Shown here one piece after another: positions 46,034 through 54,597 of a DNA stretch of 64,000 nucleotides (position 1 is its first letter; every line of letters starts with the position of its first letter). The translations under genes were made by a program, and so were the position numbers. The notes under the pieces are model-generated. The model ran no database searches and was not told where the DNA came from. It was given only the letters and a program-made list of their open reading frames with translations. This stretch comes from Planctomycetota bacterium (GTDB taxonomy: Bacteria > Planctomycetota > Planctomycetia > Pirellulales > Pirellulaceae): contig JAJDEH010000408.1 of NCBI GenBank assembly GCA_029259935.1, forward strand, positions 24,369 through 88,368, given 5' to 3'.

Positions 46034-47197
46034 ATGGCAAAGAAACGAAAAAAGTCCGCGCGAGTACGCCCAAGTCCAACCCGTCCGTCCGTGGCGGGTC
46101 CGGCCGGATTGGATCGTATCGACCGGCCGCTAACGTTGATCGCGCAGGTCGAACAGACGCTGCGCCGCGCGGTGGCCGATGGCGTGTTCCCCGGCGATCG
46201 GTTGCCGACCACCGTCGAACTGGCCGATCAACTGGGCGTGAGCCGCGAGACCGTGCGGCTGGCCATGGAATCGATGCAGCGCGACGGCCTGCTGGTCAAG
46301 CATCGCCGGCGAGGCACGTTCGTCAATCCGCCGAATGTGCCCACGAATCTCGTGCCGACATCGACCATCATCGGCTACCTGCAAGCCGACTACAGTACCG
46401 AGCAAGGGGAGTCTGAGCTCATCACCCGCCCCACGAGCAGCAACATGTTCGACGGGGCGCTGGTCGAGGCGGGCCAGGCGGGCTTTCAGATCATCGCGCG
46501 TAGCGCCCGCATCGTTCACTTGCGAAAATCGTTCGAGGAACTGTGCAACCAAGCCCGCTTGCGAGGAGTGATCTTTGCCTCAATCGGCGAAGACAAGTTG
46601 CTGCGGCGGCTGGGCGGGTTGAACATGCCGGCCGTGTTGTTGGACCACGATCTGCACCTACCGAAGATCAGCTCGATTCGGCCCGATTCGTTCGGCCGCG
46701 CGAAACTGGCCGTGCGGCACCTGGCCGCCTTGGGCCATCGTCGGATCGCCCTCGCGCAGTGGCACCAACAGGACTTGAACCCCTGGCATCTGCGCGGCTA
46801 TCGCGAAGGAATGCGGGAAGCGGGGCTGCGCTGCCGCCGGGCGTGGGAGATGTTCGTGCGGATCAACCGCCTTGGAGCGAACGAGGTCGTTGATGCGATT
46901 CTCGAATCCTCGCCACCACCGACGGCCGTCATCTGCTTCAGCAACCCACTGGCGAACTTTGTCATCGACGCCGCTTTCGAGCGCGGACTGCGCGTGCCTG
47001 AAGATCTAAGCGTCGTGGGGGGCGGTGGCGGCGACGTGGCAGGCCTGACATGTATGCAACTCGACTGGTATGACTTGGGACGACAAGCGATGCAACTGCT
47101 GCTCAAAGCCATCCACGCGGGCGAGCATCACAAGCCGGAACACAAAGTCGTCCCCTACGATTGGCACGAGGGAAGGACAGCGATTCAGATTAAGTAG
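46034..47197 (+). CDS. GntR-type HTH regulator with LacI-like sugar-binding domain
   Basis: 387 residues from ATG 46034, the start of a basic MAKKRKKSARVRPS segment; the frame opens at 45911. The winged helix (about 35-100) reads VADGVFPGDRLPTTVELADQ, LGVSRETVRLAMESMQRDGL and HRRRGTFV. The remainder is a periplasmic-binding-like fold as in LacI/AraR: FDGALVEAGQAGFQIIARSA, LRGVIFASIGEDKLL, HLAALGHRRIALAQ, LRVPEDLSVVGGGG. This combination is that of AraR-like regulators sensing sugars. It is divergent from the DUF1553/DUF1501 operon, its likely target. Confidence 0.88.
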   Translation: MAKKRKKSARVRPSPTRPSVAGPAGLDRIDRPLTLIAQVEQTLRRAVADGVFPGDRLPTTVELADQLGVSRETVRLAMESMQRDGLLVKHRRRGTFVNPPNVPTNLVPTSTIIGYLQADYSTEQGESELITRPTSSNMFDGALVEAGQAGFQIIARSARIVHLRKSFEELCNQARLRGVIFASIGEDKLLRRLGGLNMPAVLLDHDLHLPKISSIRPDSFGRAKLAVRHLAALGHRRIALAQWHQQDLNPWHLRGYREGMREAGLRCRRAWEMFVRINRLGANEVVDAILESSPPPTAVICFSNPLANFVIDAAFERGLRVPEDLSVVGGGGGDVAGLTCMQLDWYDLGRQAMQLLLKAIHAGEHHKPEHKVVPYDWHEGRTAIQIK

Positions 47198-47278
47198 TAG
47201 ATCGCTTACCAAGCGTATCGCGACGGATGAATTGCGAATTCCAAGTCGATTCAACATTGGACGAACTGAACATTGCCC

Positions 47279-49735
47279 TCAGTTGCGAATCGCTTCACCG
47301 GGAATCACCTCAAGGGGCGTGGCTTCACCTTCCTTGACTAGGTAGTGTCGATTTCCCGGTAGCTCTGTCAATTCTTGTTCGGTTCCGGAGGGCCAGCGGA
47401 TCGTCAACCGGTCCACGGTTTCCGCTTCCCCCAGCCCCAAATGGACACAGGCCGGCGACTGTCCCAGGAAGTTGATGATCGGATAAAGCTCGCGCGTGAT
47501 GCGGCGACCGTCCGTTTCACAAATTAGCTTTGCGCCGATACCAAACCGATTGCTTTTCTCGCCGCGCAGCGAAATTTGCAGCCAATTGGCTTGCGGGAAC
47601 TTATTCCGAAAAACAAGCAGCGCTCCGCCTCCAGTTTGCCGAACGAACAGCTCGGGCATTCCGTCGCCGGTCACATCCCAACCGACCACCGTCCGCCCGT
47701 CGCCCGTGCTGTCGGCACCACTGATGTAAGAAATGTCGTGAAACGTCCGCGAACCGGAATTGAGAAAGATGCCGTTGCGTTCATAGGCGCTCAAGTTCTC
47801 GCCGCTGTTCATGAACTCCCACGGGTTCGAGATCCAGAATTCGCCCGACTCTTCATCGATGTCGCGTAGCGCGGGCACTTTGCACTGTTGATCAAACGGC
47901 TGTGACACGACAGCCAACCAGACGCAACGTCAGCCATCGGGCTTGTCCGTCGACACACTCTGATAGCCGACTGGCGCGTACATATCGACCAGTCCATCGC
48001 AATTGAGATCCATGTAACCGGTCCCATAGGCCCAGCCGACATCCGAGACGCCCGCCGCTTTGCCAATCCGCTCGAATCGTCCGTCTCCCAAGTTTCGATA
48101 CAATTCGTTGCCAGACACAAAGTCGCGCAACTGCGCGTCAACTTCGGGCGGATAGAGTTTTGGATCGAGGTTACCCACGACCCGTTCGCCCGCCTTCGAA
48201 TACATGTTGGCAACATAAGGATCACCAAAACCATCGTTGTCGATATCCGCCACGGTAATGCCCATCGAAAAGCCGCCGTAGATGTCGGGCAGTTCACCGG
48301 ATTTGAACGTGCCGTCGCCCTGATTGAGCAAGTAGTCGTTCATGCCGAACTCGCAGGACGTCATCAGATCGGGCCAGTCATCCCCATTGGCGTCGAACCA
48401 GATGCCGGCGAAGGCGGAATGTCCCAGGCCCCGCGTACCACTCTTCTCGGTTACGTCTTCGAATTGCCAGTCACCCAGATTACGCCACAACCGATTGCGA
48501 TCGACGCTGTTCTCGCCGATCCACTTTACCTTTCCCTCGGATTCGCCGATCCCCACGGCCATCAAATCCAGCAGGCCGTCACGGTCGTAATCAGCGACGG
48601 CGTATCCGGAGGCACTCTCTAGTTGAAGATTGGTTTCAATCTCCGGCGCAAGCTGCTCGAATCGCTCTCCCTTGTCGTTTCGGAACACATAGGAACCGAG
48701 AATCAAGTCCTCAAAGCCGTCGTTGTCCAGATCGGCGAACGCGGCGACCAGCACGTCCAACACATTCGCGGGCAGTCCGGCCTCCTCGGTTACATCGACA
48801 AAGCGTCCCTCGGCTTCACCCCGATAAAGGCGCGGGCCGTTGATGTCGGTCAGCAACACGTCCATTCTGCCGTCTTGGTTGTAGTCGGCCATGTAGAGCC
48901 CGCCGGTCATGAAGGGCAGTTCCTTCTTGCCGGCCGCGACGGTCTTCCAATTGTCGGTCAGGTGGTCGGCATCGATGCCGGTTTCGGCGGTCATGTCGAC
49001 CATCAAGGGCTCTTGGCTCGCGGAGTACTTGGCCTTGTACGGCTTGCACTCCAAGAACCAGTTGCGTTGGTCGGGCGTTTCGTCCGTGATCTTCGCGATG
49101 CGGCAGTGGAACTTGATAACGTGTTGGGCAACCGAACCGTCCGCGGTCTTGCCGGCCAGGATGAATTTGAAAGACCCCCGCCATGAACCTTCAAGATCGC
49201 CCCGCGTTTCGGGACTCATCAGCATGACCTTGAATTTGGCCGACTCCAATTCCGCCAGCTCATCTCGCAGCGCCAGCAACTGAGCAACAAAGCTCTCGCG
49301 GTCGCACTCAAGGGGCGCGTCATGTCCATCGCTCCACGTCCGTAGCGTGGCGAAGGGATAGGTCGCCGGAGTGCCCCCGTCGTTATCGAACAGGCTGCCG
49401 GAAAAATCTTCGGCGAAGAATGCCGTCAGTTCTTCGCGGTTCTTATCTTTCAGCGCCTGAGCAACCTTCGGAAAGGCGAGGTCGCCGAGGACGAAGCCGC
49501 CCAGATGTTCGACGTCCTGCAGATACTTGGCTTGCTCAGTAGAGAGTGCCAACTCCGGCTCGTCCGATTCTGGCGCTCCACTCGATTTGTCCCCCGAGCG
49601 AAGATTGCATCCGCCGGCCATGCCCAACGTCAGCACTCCGACGAGCGCGATGGTGGCCAAATATCGATCAGCAACTATCGACCAAGTGGGACCAATCATG
49701 ATAGTGCGACGCGGGTGGCGTGGTTGTTGAGACAT
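47279..49735 (-). CDS. CRTAC1-like lipoprotein with FG-GAP repeats and ASPIC/UnbV domain; in-frame TGA
   Basis: 818 residues if TGA 602 is read through. From ATG 49735 (AAGGAG upstream) comes a signal with lipobox GMAGGC. A helical/NTF2-like part follows (about 50-230), then FG-GAP-type repeats with Ca2+-binding DxNxDG motifs: ADYNQDGRMDVLLTD, ADLDNDGFEDLILGS, ADYDRDGLLDLMAVG, ADIDNDGFGDPYVAN, MDLNCDGLVDMYAPV. TGA at 47932-47930 interrupts after DKPDG. In the same frame the protein continues RCVWLAVVSQ through GDVTGDGM-like WDVTGDGMPELFV and the UnbV/ASPIC domain LTIRWPSGTEQELTELPGNR. A nonsense mutation or sequencing error is the alternative to selenocysteine. Confidence 0.75.
47898..47932 (-). 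promoter_or_regulatory. Candidate SECIS-like hairpin at an in-frame TGA
   Basis: On the minus strand TGA (47932-47930) is followed after 14 bases by GGCTGT (47915-47910), a CGTGTC loop and ACAGCC (47903-47898): a perfect 6-bp stem and 6-base loop. The loop starts 20 bases after the TGA and has G as its second base, as bacterial SECIS elements do. GTTG (47928-47925) and CAAC (47890-47887) can form a lower stem. By-eye folding only. Confidence 0.45.
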
Positions 49736-49890
49736 CGCATCACGGCTCCTTCGGCAGTCTTGCCGTTCCCAGAACAAGGTGTAGAAACTGTATCAACCTA
49801 TTCTGCGGCGGCCTTGTGAAACCGTCAAGTTTGGCAACCCAATCAAAGGGGTCAAAACCGGGCCAGCCTTCACAAGCTGCTGCAAATACG

Positions 49891-50649
49891 TCATTGGCCG
49901 CCTAACTGTTCAACAAATCCAGCCACCGCCTGGAAGTACTCCGCCTGATTGACCGCACAAATCGAGTTGTGATCGCCGTGCGGAAACCGCAGCAGGCGTT
50001 TGCGAGAAGTCGCCGCCCATTGGTGAAGGCGCTCGGCATGGCTGATGTCGACGAGGCCGTCGTGTTCCGTGTGAAGGGTGAGCAACGGCCCTGGGTAATC
50101 CGACATTTTCTGTTTGTGATCGAAGTACTGTTTCACCTCGGCCTGAACCTCGTGTTCGCGGATGCCCTCGGCGGCCAAATCAGCATAAGCCAGGAATCGT
50201 TCCGCCGGATTGGCGATTCCGCTCTCGATGATCAAACCCGCGAGATCATGGTGTCGATTGGCAAGCTCGATGGCGTACAACGACCCAATCGAACGGCCAA
50301 AGGCAACGGCCTTAGGAAATGGAATGCCCGCCGCTTCGACGGCCGCCTCGCCGTCTCCCAGCATCGAAACCAATTGGGCCTCGCCGGTCGACTCGCCATA
50401 TTCGCGATACTCGACGAACAGCGAATTCAGGCCCAACTCCTCGAACTGGTCGGCGACGTCGGGTACATAATCGGCGACGACCTCGCCATTTCCATGAAAA
50501 TGGACTACCGTAAATGCCTCGGCATCAACGATCCTTTGATGGCAAGCCAGATCCGCGCCGTCCACCGCGACCCAAAACGGATTTCGTACCCGCCGTGGCT
50601 GAGGGAAAAGATACCGCCCACTAACTGGGGGTCGATCGAGAATACTCAT
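49891..50649 (-). CDS. Alpha/beta hydrolase
   Basis: 252 residues. The fold is seen in TVVHFHGNGEVVADYVPDVA (oxyanion His-Gly), LFVEYREYGESTGEA, the nucleophile elbow GRSIGS (GxSxG), LLTLHTEHDGLVDI with the acid, and RFPHGDHNSI with the catalytic His. Short form typical of peptidase-S9-like or serine-aminopeptidase-like hydrolases. No signal peptide, so cytoplasmic. Substrate unknown, and neighbours do not help. Confidence 0.85.
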   Translation of the reverse strand: MSILDRPPVSGRYLFPQPRRVRNPFWVAVDGADLACHQRIVDAEAFTVVHFHGNGEVVADYVPDVADQFEELGLNSLFVEYREYGESTGEAQLVSMLGDGEAAVEAAGIPFPKAVAFGRSIGSLYAIELANRHHDLAGLIIESGIANPAERFLAYADLAAEGIREHEVQAEVKQYFDHKQKMSDYPGPLLTLHTEHDGLVDISHAERLHQWAATSRKRLLRFPHGDHNSICAVNQAEYFQAVAGFVEQLGGQ

Positions 50650-50727
50650 GGCGGTTCAGCCCAGTAAAGGATCTGGGAAATTTCTGTCGCAACACAACTT
50701 AGCTTATCAATAACTCAGCTTATCAAA

Positions 50728-50946
50728 ATGTCCCATCCGCTCGCCAGGAAAACTCCCGCCCCAGCGTCCTCGAAGTGCAAGATTGTATTAAACAGTTGCG
50801 TGCTTTCGGAACCGATTCGTAGCGAGCATTTCTACGTATACGAATCGCCCGAAAGTTGGGAGTTTCCAGCTACAATTGTAGATGTGGATGAAATCAGTCC
50901 CGAAAGCACGATTGGGAACCCAACTCCCTCAACGCCGCTCGCCTGA
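50728..50946 (+). CDS. Possible small protein
   Basis: 72 residues with no similarity I recognise and no good ribosome binding site. Acidic second half (YESPESWEFPATIVDVDE). It lies just upstream of a likely real small gene at 50965. Together with its flanks it forms the 315-base gap 50650-50964, in which I see nothing else. Confidence 0.25.
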   Translation: MSHPLARKTPAPASSKCKIVLNSCVLSEPIRSEHFYVYESPESWEFPATIVDVDEISPESTIGNPTPSTPLA

Positions 50947-50964
50947 TGTGCCGGACGATTAATA

Positions 50965-51294
50965 ATGAGCCAACCCAAAAGAAAACGCTGGTGGCAGTTC
51001 AGCCTGCGGAAGTTCATTTTGTTCGTGACGCTGGCATGCGTTTACTTTGGGTGCTGGGAAATCACGAAGAGTTGGGGAATGAAGGGCGCTAGGAAAAAAT
51101 TCAATCCAACATGTCCAGCACCATTTGTCATCCGGTTTGACGTTAAACCCGTCAGTAATGAATCCGTGTGGATTTCCAAAGGGCCATCGTATCACCTGTG
51201 GTTATTTGGCCTGCGATTCTGCCCGACAGACGGTTGCTTTTTTTACTACGACAATTTTGGTAAGTCCATCGACAGTCTGGACAGCAACAAATAA
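50965..51294 (+). CDS. Small membrane protein of the RRWWQFSLR type
   Basis: 109 residues. The N-terminus PKRKRWWQFSLRKFILFVTL and then ACVYFGCWE is a signature I know from many short planctomycete proteins: a basic patch, WWQFSLR, then one transmembrane helix. The C-terminal part is soluble and ends in a Trp/Phe/Cys-rich segment (LWLFGLRFCPTDGCFFYYD). Function unknown; membrane-anchored. Confidence 0.7.
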   Translation: MSQPKRKRWWQFSLRKFILFVTLACVYFGCWEITKSWGMKGARKKFNPTCPAPFVIRFDVKPVSNESVWISKGPSYHLWLFGLRFCPTDGCFFYYDNFGKSIDSLDSNK

Positions 51295-51386
51295 TCACTG
51301 CCGCGATTATCAGACTATTAGGACACGGGAAATACCGCATGGTTTCGCCGTGACACCTCTGGTCATTGAAAAGACCCCACTGCCAC

Positions 51387-52442
51387 ATGATGAGTGAATC
51401 CGCCATCGATCCGCCACCCAACGACCCGACCTCGATCTTCGAGCTTTTTCGCGGCAGCTATGGGAGCGAATTGCTGGCCGCCGCCGTTTGCCATTTCAAT
51501 CTGTTCAGCCTGCTCGCCGAGCGGCCGCGAACATTGGAAGAGTTGCGAACCGACTTGGGACTTCAGACGCGACCGGCCACCGTTTTGGTCACCGCCTTGC
51601 GGGCATTTCAACTGCTGCAGGCCGGCGACGCGGGAAAGCTGCAACTCACACCGCTGGCCCGCGACCATCTAGTACCCGGAACACGATTTGATGTGGGCAA
51701 CTATGTTGGTTTGGCGGCCCAAAGTCCCGGTGTGCTGGAAATGGTCGAGCGGCTGCGATCGAATCGGCCGGCGGGGGCCGACGAGCAGACCGGCGCGGCG
51801 TTCATCTACCGAGACGGACTGCGATCGGCCATGGAACAAGAAGATCTGGCGCGGCACTTTACGATGGCGTTGGCGGGACGGGCCAAGAACGTCGCGCCCG
51901 TTCTCGCGCAACGTGTATCCATGGAGGGAGTCCGTCGGATTCTCGACATTGGCGGCGGAACCGGGATCTACAGCATCGCGCTATTGCAAAAGAATCCGCA
52001 TCTGTCGGCGGTCGTTTTCGATCGTCCCGAAGTGTTGAAAATCACCACCGAAATGGCGCGCGAGCATGGCGTCTCCGAGCGGCTCGAATGCGTCGCAGGC
52101 GATATGTTCAGCGATCCCTTGCCGTCGGGCTGCGAAGCCGTGTTGCTGTCGAACATCTTGCACGACTGGGATGTGCCACAGTGTCAAGATTTGGTTTCGC
52201 GTTGTGCAGGCGTGTTGCCACCGGCGGGCCGTTTGCTCATTCACGACGTGTTTCTGAACGACGAACTCGACGGACCGCTGCCGATTGCATTATATTCGGC
52301 GGCACTTTTTACCGTGACCGAAGGACGCGCTTACAGTGGAGCCGAGTACCGATCGTGGCTATCCCGGGCCGGTCTTACGGCGGGCGAAGTGGTTCCCACG
52401 CTGATCCACTGTGGGGTGCTAACCGGCGTGAACGATCGCTAG
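51387..52442 (+). CDS. SAM-dependent O-methyltransferase (hydroxyneurosporene/acetylserotonin type)
   Basis: 351 residues from ATG 51387 (51390 also possible). The N-terminal winged-helix dimerisation domain (about 20-100) has LLAERPRTLEELRTDLGL. The catalytic domain has motif I LDIGGGTGIYSIAL, VFDRPEVL, VAGDMFSDPLP, LSNILHDWDVPQC with the base His, and GRLLIHDVFLNDE. This is the arrangement of methyltransferases acting on hydroxyl groups of aromatics, carotenoids or polyketides. No biosynthetic partners are adjacent, so the substrate is open. Confidence 0.87.
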   Translation: MMSESAIDPPPNDPTSIFELFRGSYGSELLAAAVCHFNLFSLLAERPRTLEELRTDLGLQTRPATVLVTALRAFQLLQAGDAGKLQLTPLARDHLVPGTRFDVGNYVGLAAQSPGVLEMVERLRSNRPAGADEQTGAAFIYRDGLRSAMEQEDLARHFTMALAGRAKNVAPVLAQRVSMEGVRRILDIGGGTGIYSIALLQKNPHLSAVVFDRPEVLKITTEMAREHGVSERLECVAGDMFSDPLPSGCEAVLLSNILHDWDVPQCQDLVSRCAGVLPPAGRLLIHDVFLNDELDGPLPIALYSAALFTVTEGRAYSGAEYRSWLSRAGLTAGEVVPTLIHCGVLTGVNDR

Positions 52443-52557
52443 TTTGGCAAGCCGCCAGATCGTGGCCGGTAGCTCGAAAATCCAAAGACATTTCGCCAAG
52501 ATTCACGAAGAATCCTAGAATTACCCATAAGAAGAGAAAGAGGAGACAACAACAGCG

Positions 52558-53184
52558 TTGGCCACTTCAAGAGCACTCATCCTTGTAGATATTCAAAACG
52601 ACTTTTTGCCCGGCGGCGCGCTCGCGGTTCCTCATGGTGATCAAGTTGTGCCGGTGGCCAATCGCGTCGCGCGGCAATTCGATTTGATCGTGGCGACCCG
52701 CGATTGGCATCCCGCGAATCACGGCAGTTTTGCCTCGAATCATCCAGGCGCGAGAATTGGCGATACAGTTCAGCTAGGCGGACTCGACCAAATTCCGTGG
52801 CCCGTTCACTGTGTCGAAAACACGCCGGGTGCCGAGCTTTCCGCGCAACTGGATACGGGCCGGATTTCCAAAATCTTCACCAAGGGAACCGATCCGGAGA
52901 TAGACAGCTACAGTGGATTTTTCGACAACGGACATCGCCAAGCCACGGGGCTAAGTGATTTTCTGCGGCAGCAAAATACGAATGAGGTTTATGTGATGGG
53001 CCTGGCGACGGACTACTGCGTGAAGTTCACGGCTCTCGACGCACTGCAACTAGGATTTGAAACCTTTTTGATCGAAGATGGATGCCGCGGAGTGAACTTG
53101 CAACCCGGCGACGTGTCCCATGCAATAGAAGAAATGCGTGCGGCAGGTGTGACAATCGTAACCAGCGACGAATTGAAAAAGTGA
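52558..53184 (+). CDS. pncA: Nicotinamidase
   Basis: 208 residues from TTG 52558, an unusual start; AGGAG lies about 13 bases upstream. It hydrolyses nicotinamide to nicotinate in NAD+ salvage. The catalytic triad is visible: Asp11 in LVDIQNDFLPGG, Lys in IFTKGTDPEIDSYS and Cys in MGLATDYCVKFTA. The metal ligands Asp and His are in ATRDWHPANHGSF. WPVHCVENTPGAE is also family-typical. Its stop overlaps the kptA GTG start (GTGA), giving translational coupling to an enzyme that makes nicotinamide. Confidence 0.93.
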   Translation: MATSRALILVDIQNDFLPGGALAVPHGDQVVPVANRVARQFDLIVATRDWHPANHGSFASNHPGARIGDTVQLGGLDQIPWPVHCVENTPGAELSAQLDTGRISKIFTKGTDPEIDSYSGFFDNGHRQATGLSDFLRQQNTNEVYVMGLATDYCVKFTALDALQLGFETFLIEDGCRGVNLQPGDVSHAIEEMRAAGVTIVTSDELKK

Positions 53185-53732
53185 CAAACGCTCTTGATAC
53201 AAGGCGAATTAGCAAGCTGCTCAGCTATGTGCTGCGCCATCGCCCGGATGAATTTGGCGTCGTGCTGGACGAATCAGGCTGGGTCGAGGTCGAAGTGTTG
53301 CTGGCCGCGCTAGGGCGGCACGGCAAATCGATCTCACGCGAGACGCTCCTGCATGTGGTCGCGACCAACGACAAAAAACGGTTTGTCTTCAGCGACGATC
53401 AAACCTTGATCCGAGCCAGCCAAGGCCATTCGATTTCGGTGGACCTAGGTTATGAAGCGGCCGAACCTCCGGAGGTGTTGTATCACGGCACGGTCGCCGC
53501 CTTCTTGGAGAGCATTCGTAGCGAAGGCTTGAAAAAGGGCAGTCGCCACGATGTCCATCTTTCGGAAACCAAGGAGACCGCACAAAAAGTTGGCAGCCGT
53601 CGCGGGAAGCCGATTATCCTTGAGGTCCGCGCGTTGGAGATGGCCGCTGCGGGCCACGCGTTCTTCGTGACGCCGAATCGCGTTTGGCTCACGAATCATG
53701 TCCCGTCACAATTCATCGACTTCGGATCCTAA
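53181..53732 (+). CDS. kptA: RNA 2'-phosphotransferase (Tpt1/KptA)
   Basis: 183 residues from GTG 53181, inside the 4-base overlap with pncA; the frame opens at 53082 but the extra residues lie in pncA. It moves an internal RNA 2'-phosphate, or other terminal phosphates, to NAD+, releasing nicotinamide. Motifs: ISKLLSYVLRHRPDEFGVVL with Arg-His of the RNA/NAD site, DESGWVEV, LYHGT, GSRHDVHLSET and FFVTPNRVWLTNHVPSQFI. The natural substrate in bacteria without tRNA splicing is uncertain. Confidence 0.92.
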   Translation: MTNALDTRRISKLLSYVLRHRPDEFGVVLDESGWVEVEVLLAALGRHGKSISRETLLHVVATNDKKRFVFSDDQTLIRASQGHSISVDLGYEAAEPPEVLYHGTVAAFLESIRSEGLKKGSRHDVHLSETKETAQKVGSRRGKPIILEVRALEMAAAGHAFFVTPNRVWLTNHVPSQFIDFGS

Positions 53733-53788
53733 CGAGGAAGAGCCTCGAACCAATTACGAAAAGCAAATGACAAGGGATTCCGTGTTTT

Positions 53789-53849
53789 GAACATTTGGTA
53801 TTCAGATTTTGAATTTGTTTCGGATTTCGATATTCGGATTTCGAATTTC
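53789..53849 (+). repeat. Dispersed ~60-bp AT-rich repeat, copy 2
   Basis: GAACATTTGGTATTCAGATT continuing to TATTCGGATTTCGAATTTC. It is nearly identical to the reverse complement of 63850-63910. It lies between kptA and the DUF456 gene. Confidence 0.8.
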
Positions 53850-53895
53850 TTCCAAACAAGCACGCGCGCCGCGCTAATTCATCGACGAGACTAAC

Positions 53896-54597
53896 ATGGA
53901 AGTTGCCGCGGCGATCACCCTTGTCATTGTGTTAATGGCTGTCCTGCTTGGCTGTTGGCTCTTGAACGTATTCGGACTGCCCGGCAACTGGGTCATGTTG
54001 GTCGTGGCCATCGTGTACTGGTATTTTGTACCGGCGGATTGGCTGACTTATGGTTGGGTCGTTTTGGTCATCCTCGGCGTGCTGGCGATCCTTGGCGAAG
54101 TCGTTGAGTTTTTGGCCGGAGCCATGGGGGCAACCAAAGCGGGCGGCAGCAAACGCGGCGCGGCGCTGGCCGTCATTGGCTCGATGATCGGCGGCATTGT
54201 CGGGATCTTCGTTGGCAGTCTCGTTCCCATACCCATCATCGGTTCGCTAATCACGGCGTTACTCTTTGCCGGCTTTGGCGCGCTACTGGGCGCGGTGCTG
54301 GGCGAGCAATGGAAAGGGCGGTCGCTGGACGAAAGCGTGGAGATTGGCAAAGCCGCGTTTTGGGGAAGGATACTCGGCACGCTCGGCAAGATGCTGGCCG
54401 GTGCCGTGATGCTGGCCGTCGTGTGCGCCGCGGCCGTGCTGAACTGGATTGTCGTTGAACGCTCCGCGATCAATACGTTTGGTTCGCCGAGCGAACCGCG
54501 ACAAACCACTACGCGCTTTGCTCAACCAACTGCTTCAATCGCTCGATCCCCATCGACAACACTTCGCGGGGATCTTGTTCCCACAACTCGCGGTTGA
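53896..54597 (+). CDS. DUF456 family membrane protein
   Basis: 233 residues. Four or five transmembrane helices: AITLVIVLMAVLLGCWLLNV, WVMLVVAIVYWYFVPADWLT, VVLVILGVLAILGEVVEFLA, a Gly-rich IGSMIGGIVGIFVGSLV, and a final MLAGAVMLAVVCAAAVLNWI. GAMGATKAGGSKRGA and ALLGAVLGEQWKG are typical of DUF456. The function is unknown. The last 29 residues (89 bases) are antisense to the end of the isomerase gene and look unstructured, perhaps a lengthened tail. Confidence 0.82.
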   Translation: MEVAAAITLVIVLMAVLLGCWLLNVFGLPGNWVMLVVAIVYWYFVPADWLTYGWVVLVILGVLAILGEVVEFLAGAMGATKAGGSKRGAALAVIGSMIGGIVGIFVGSLVPIPIIGSLITALLFAGFGALLGAVLGEQWKGRSLDESVEIGKAAFWGRILGTLGKMLAGAVMLAVVCAAAVLNWIVVERSAINTFGSPSEPRQTTTRFAQPTASIARSPSTTLRGDLVPTTRG

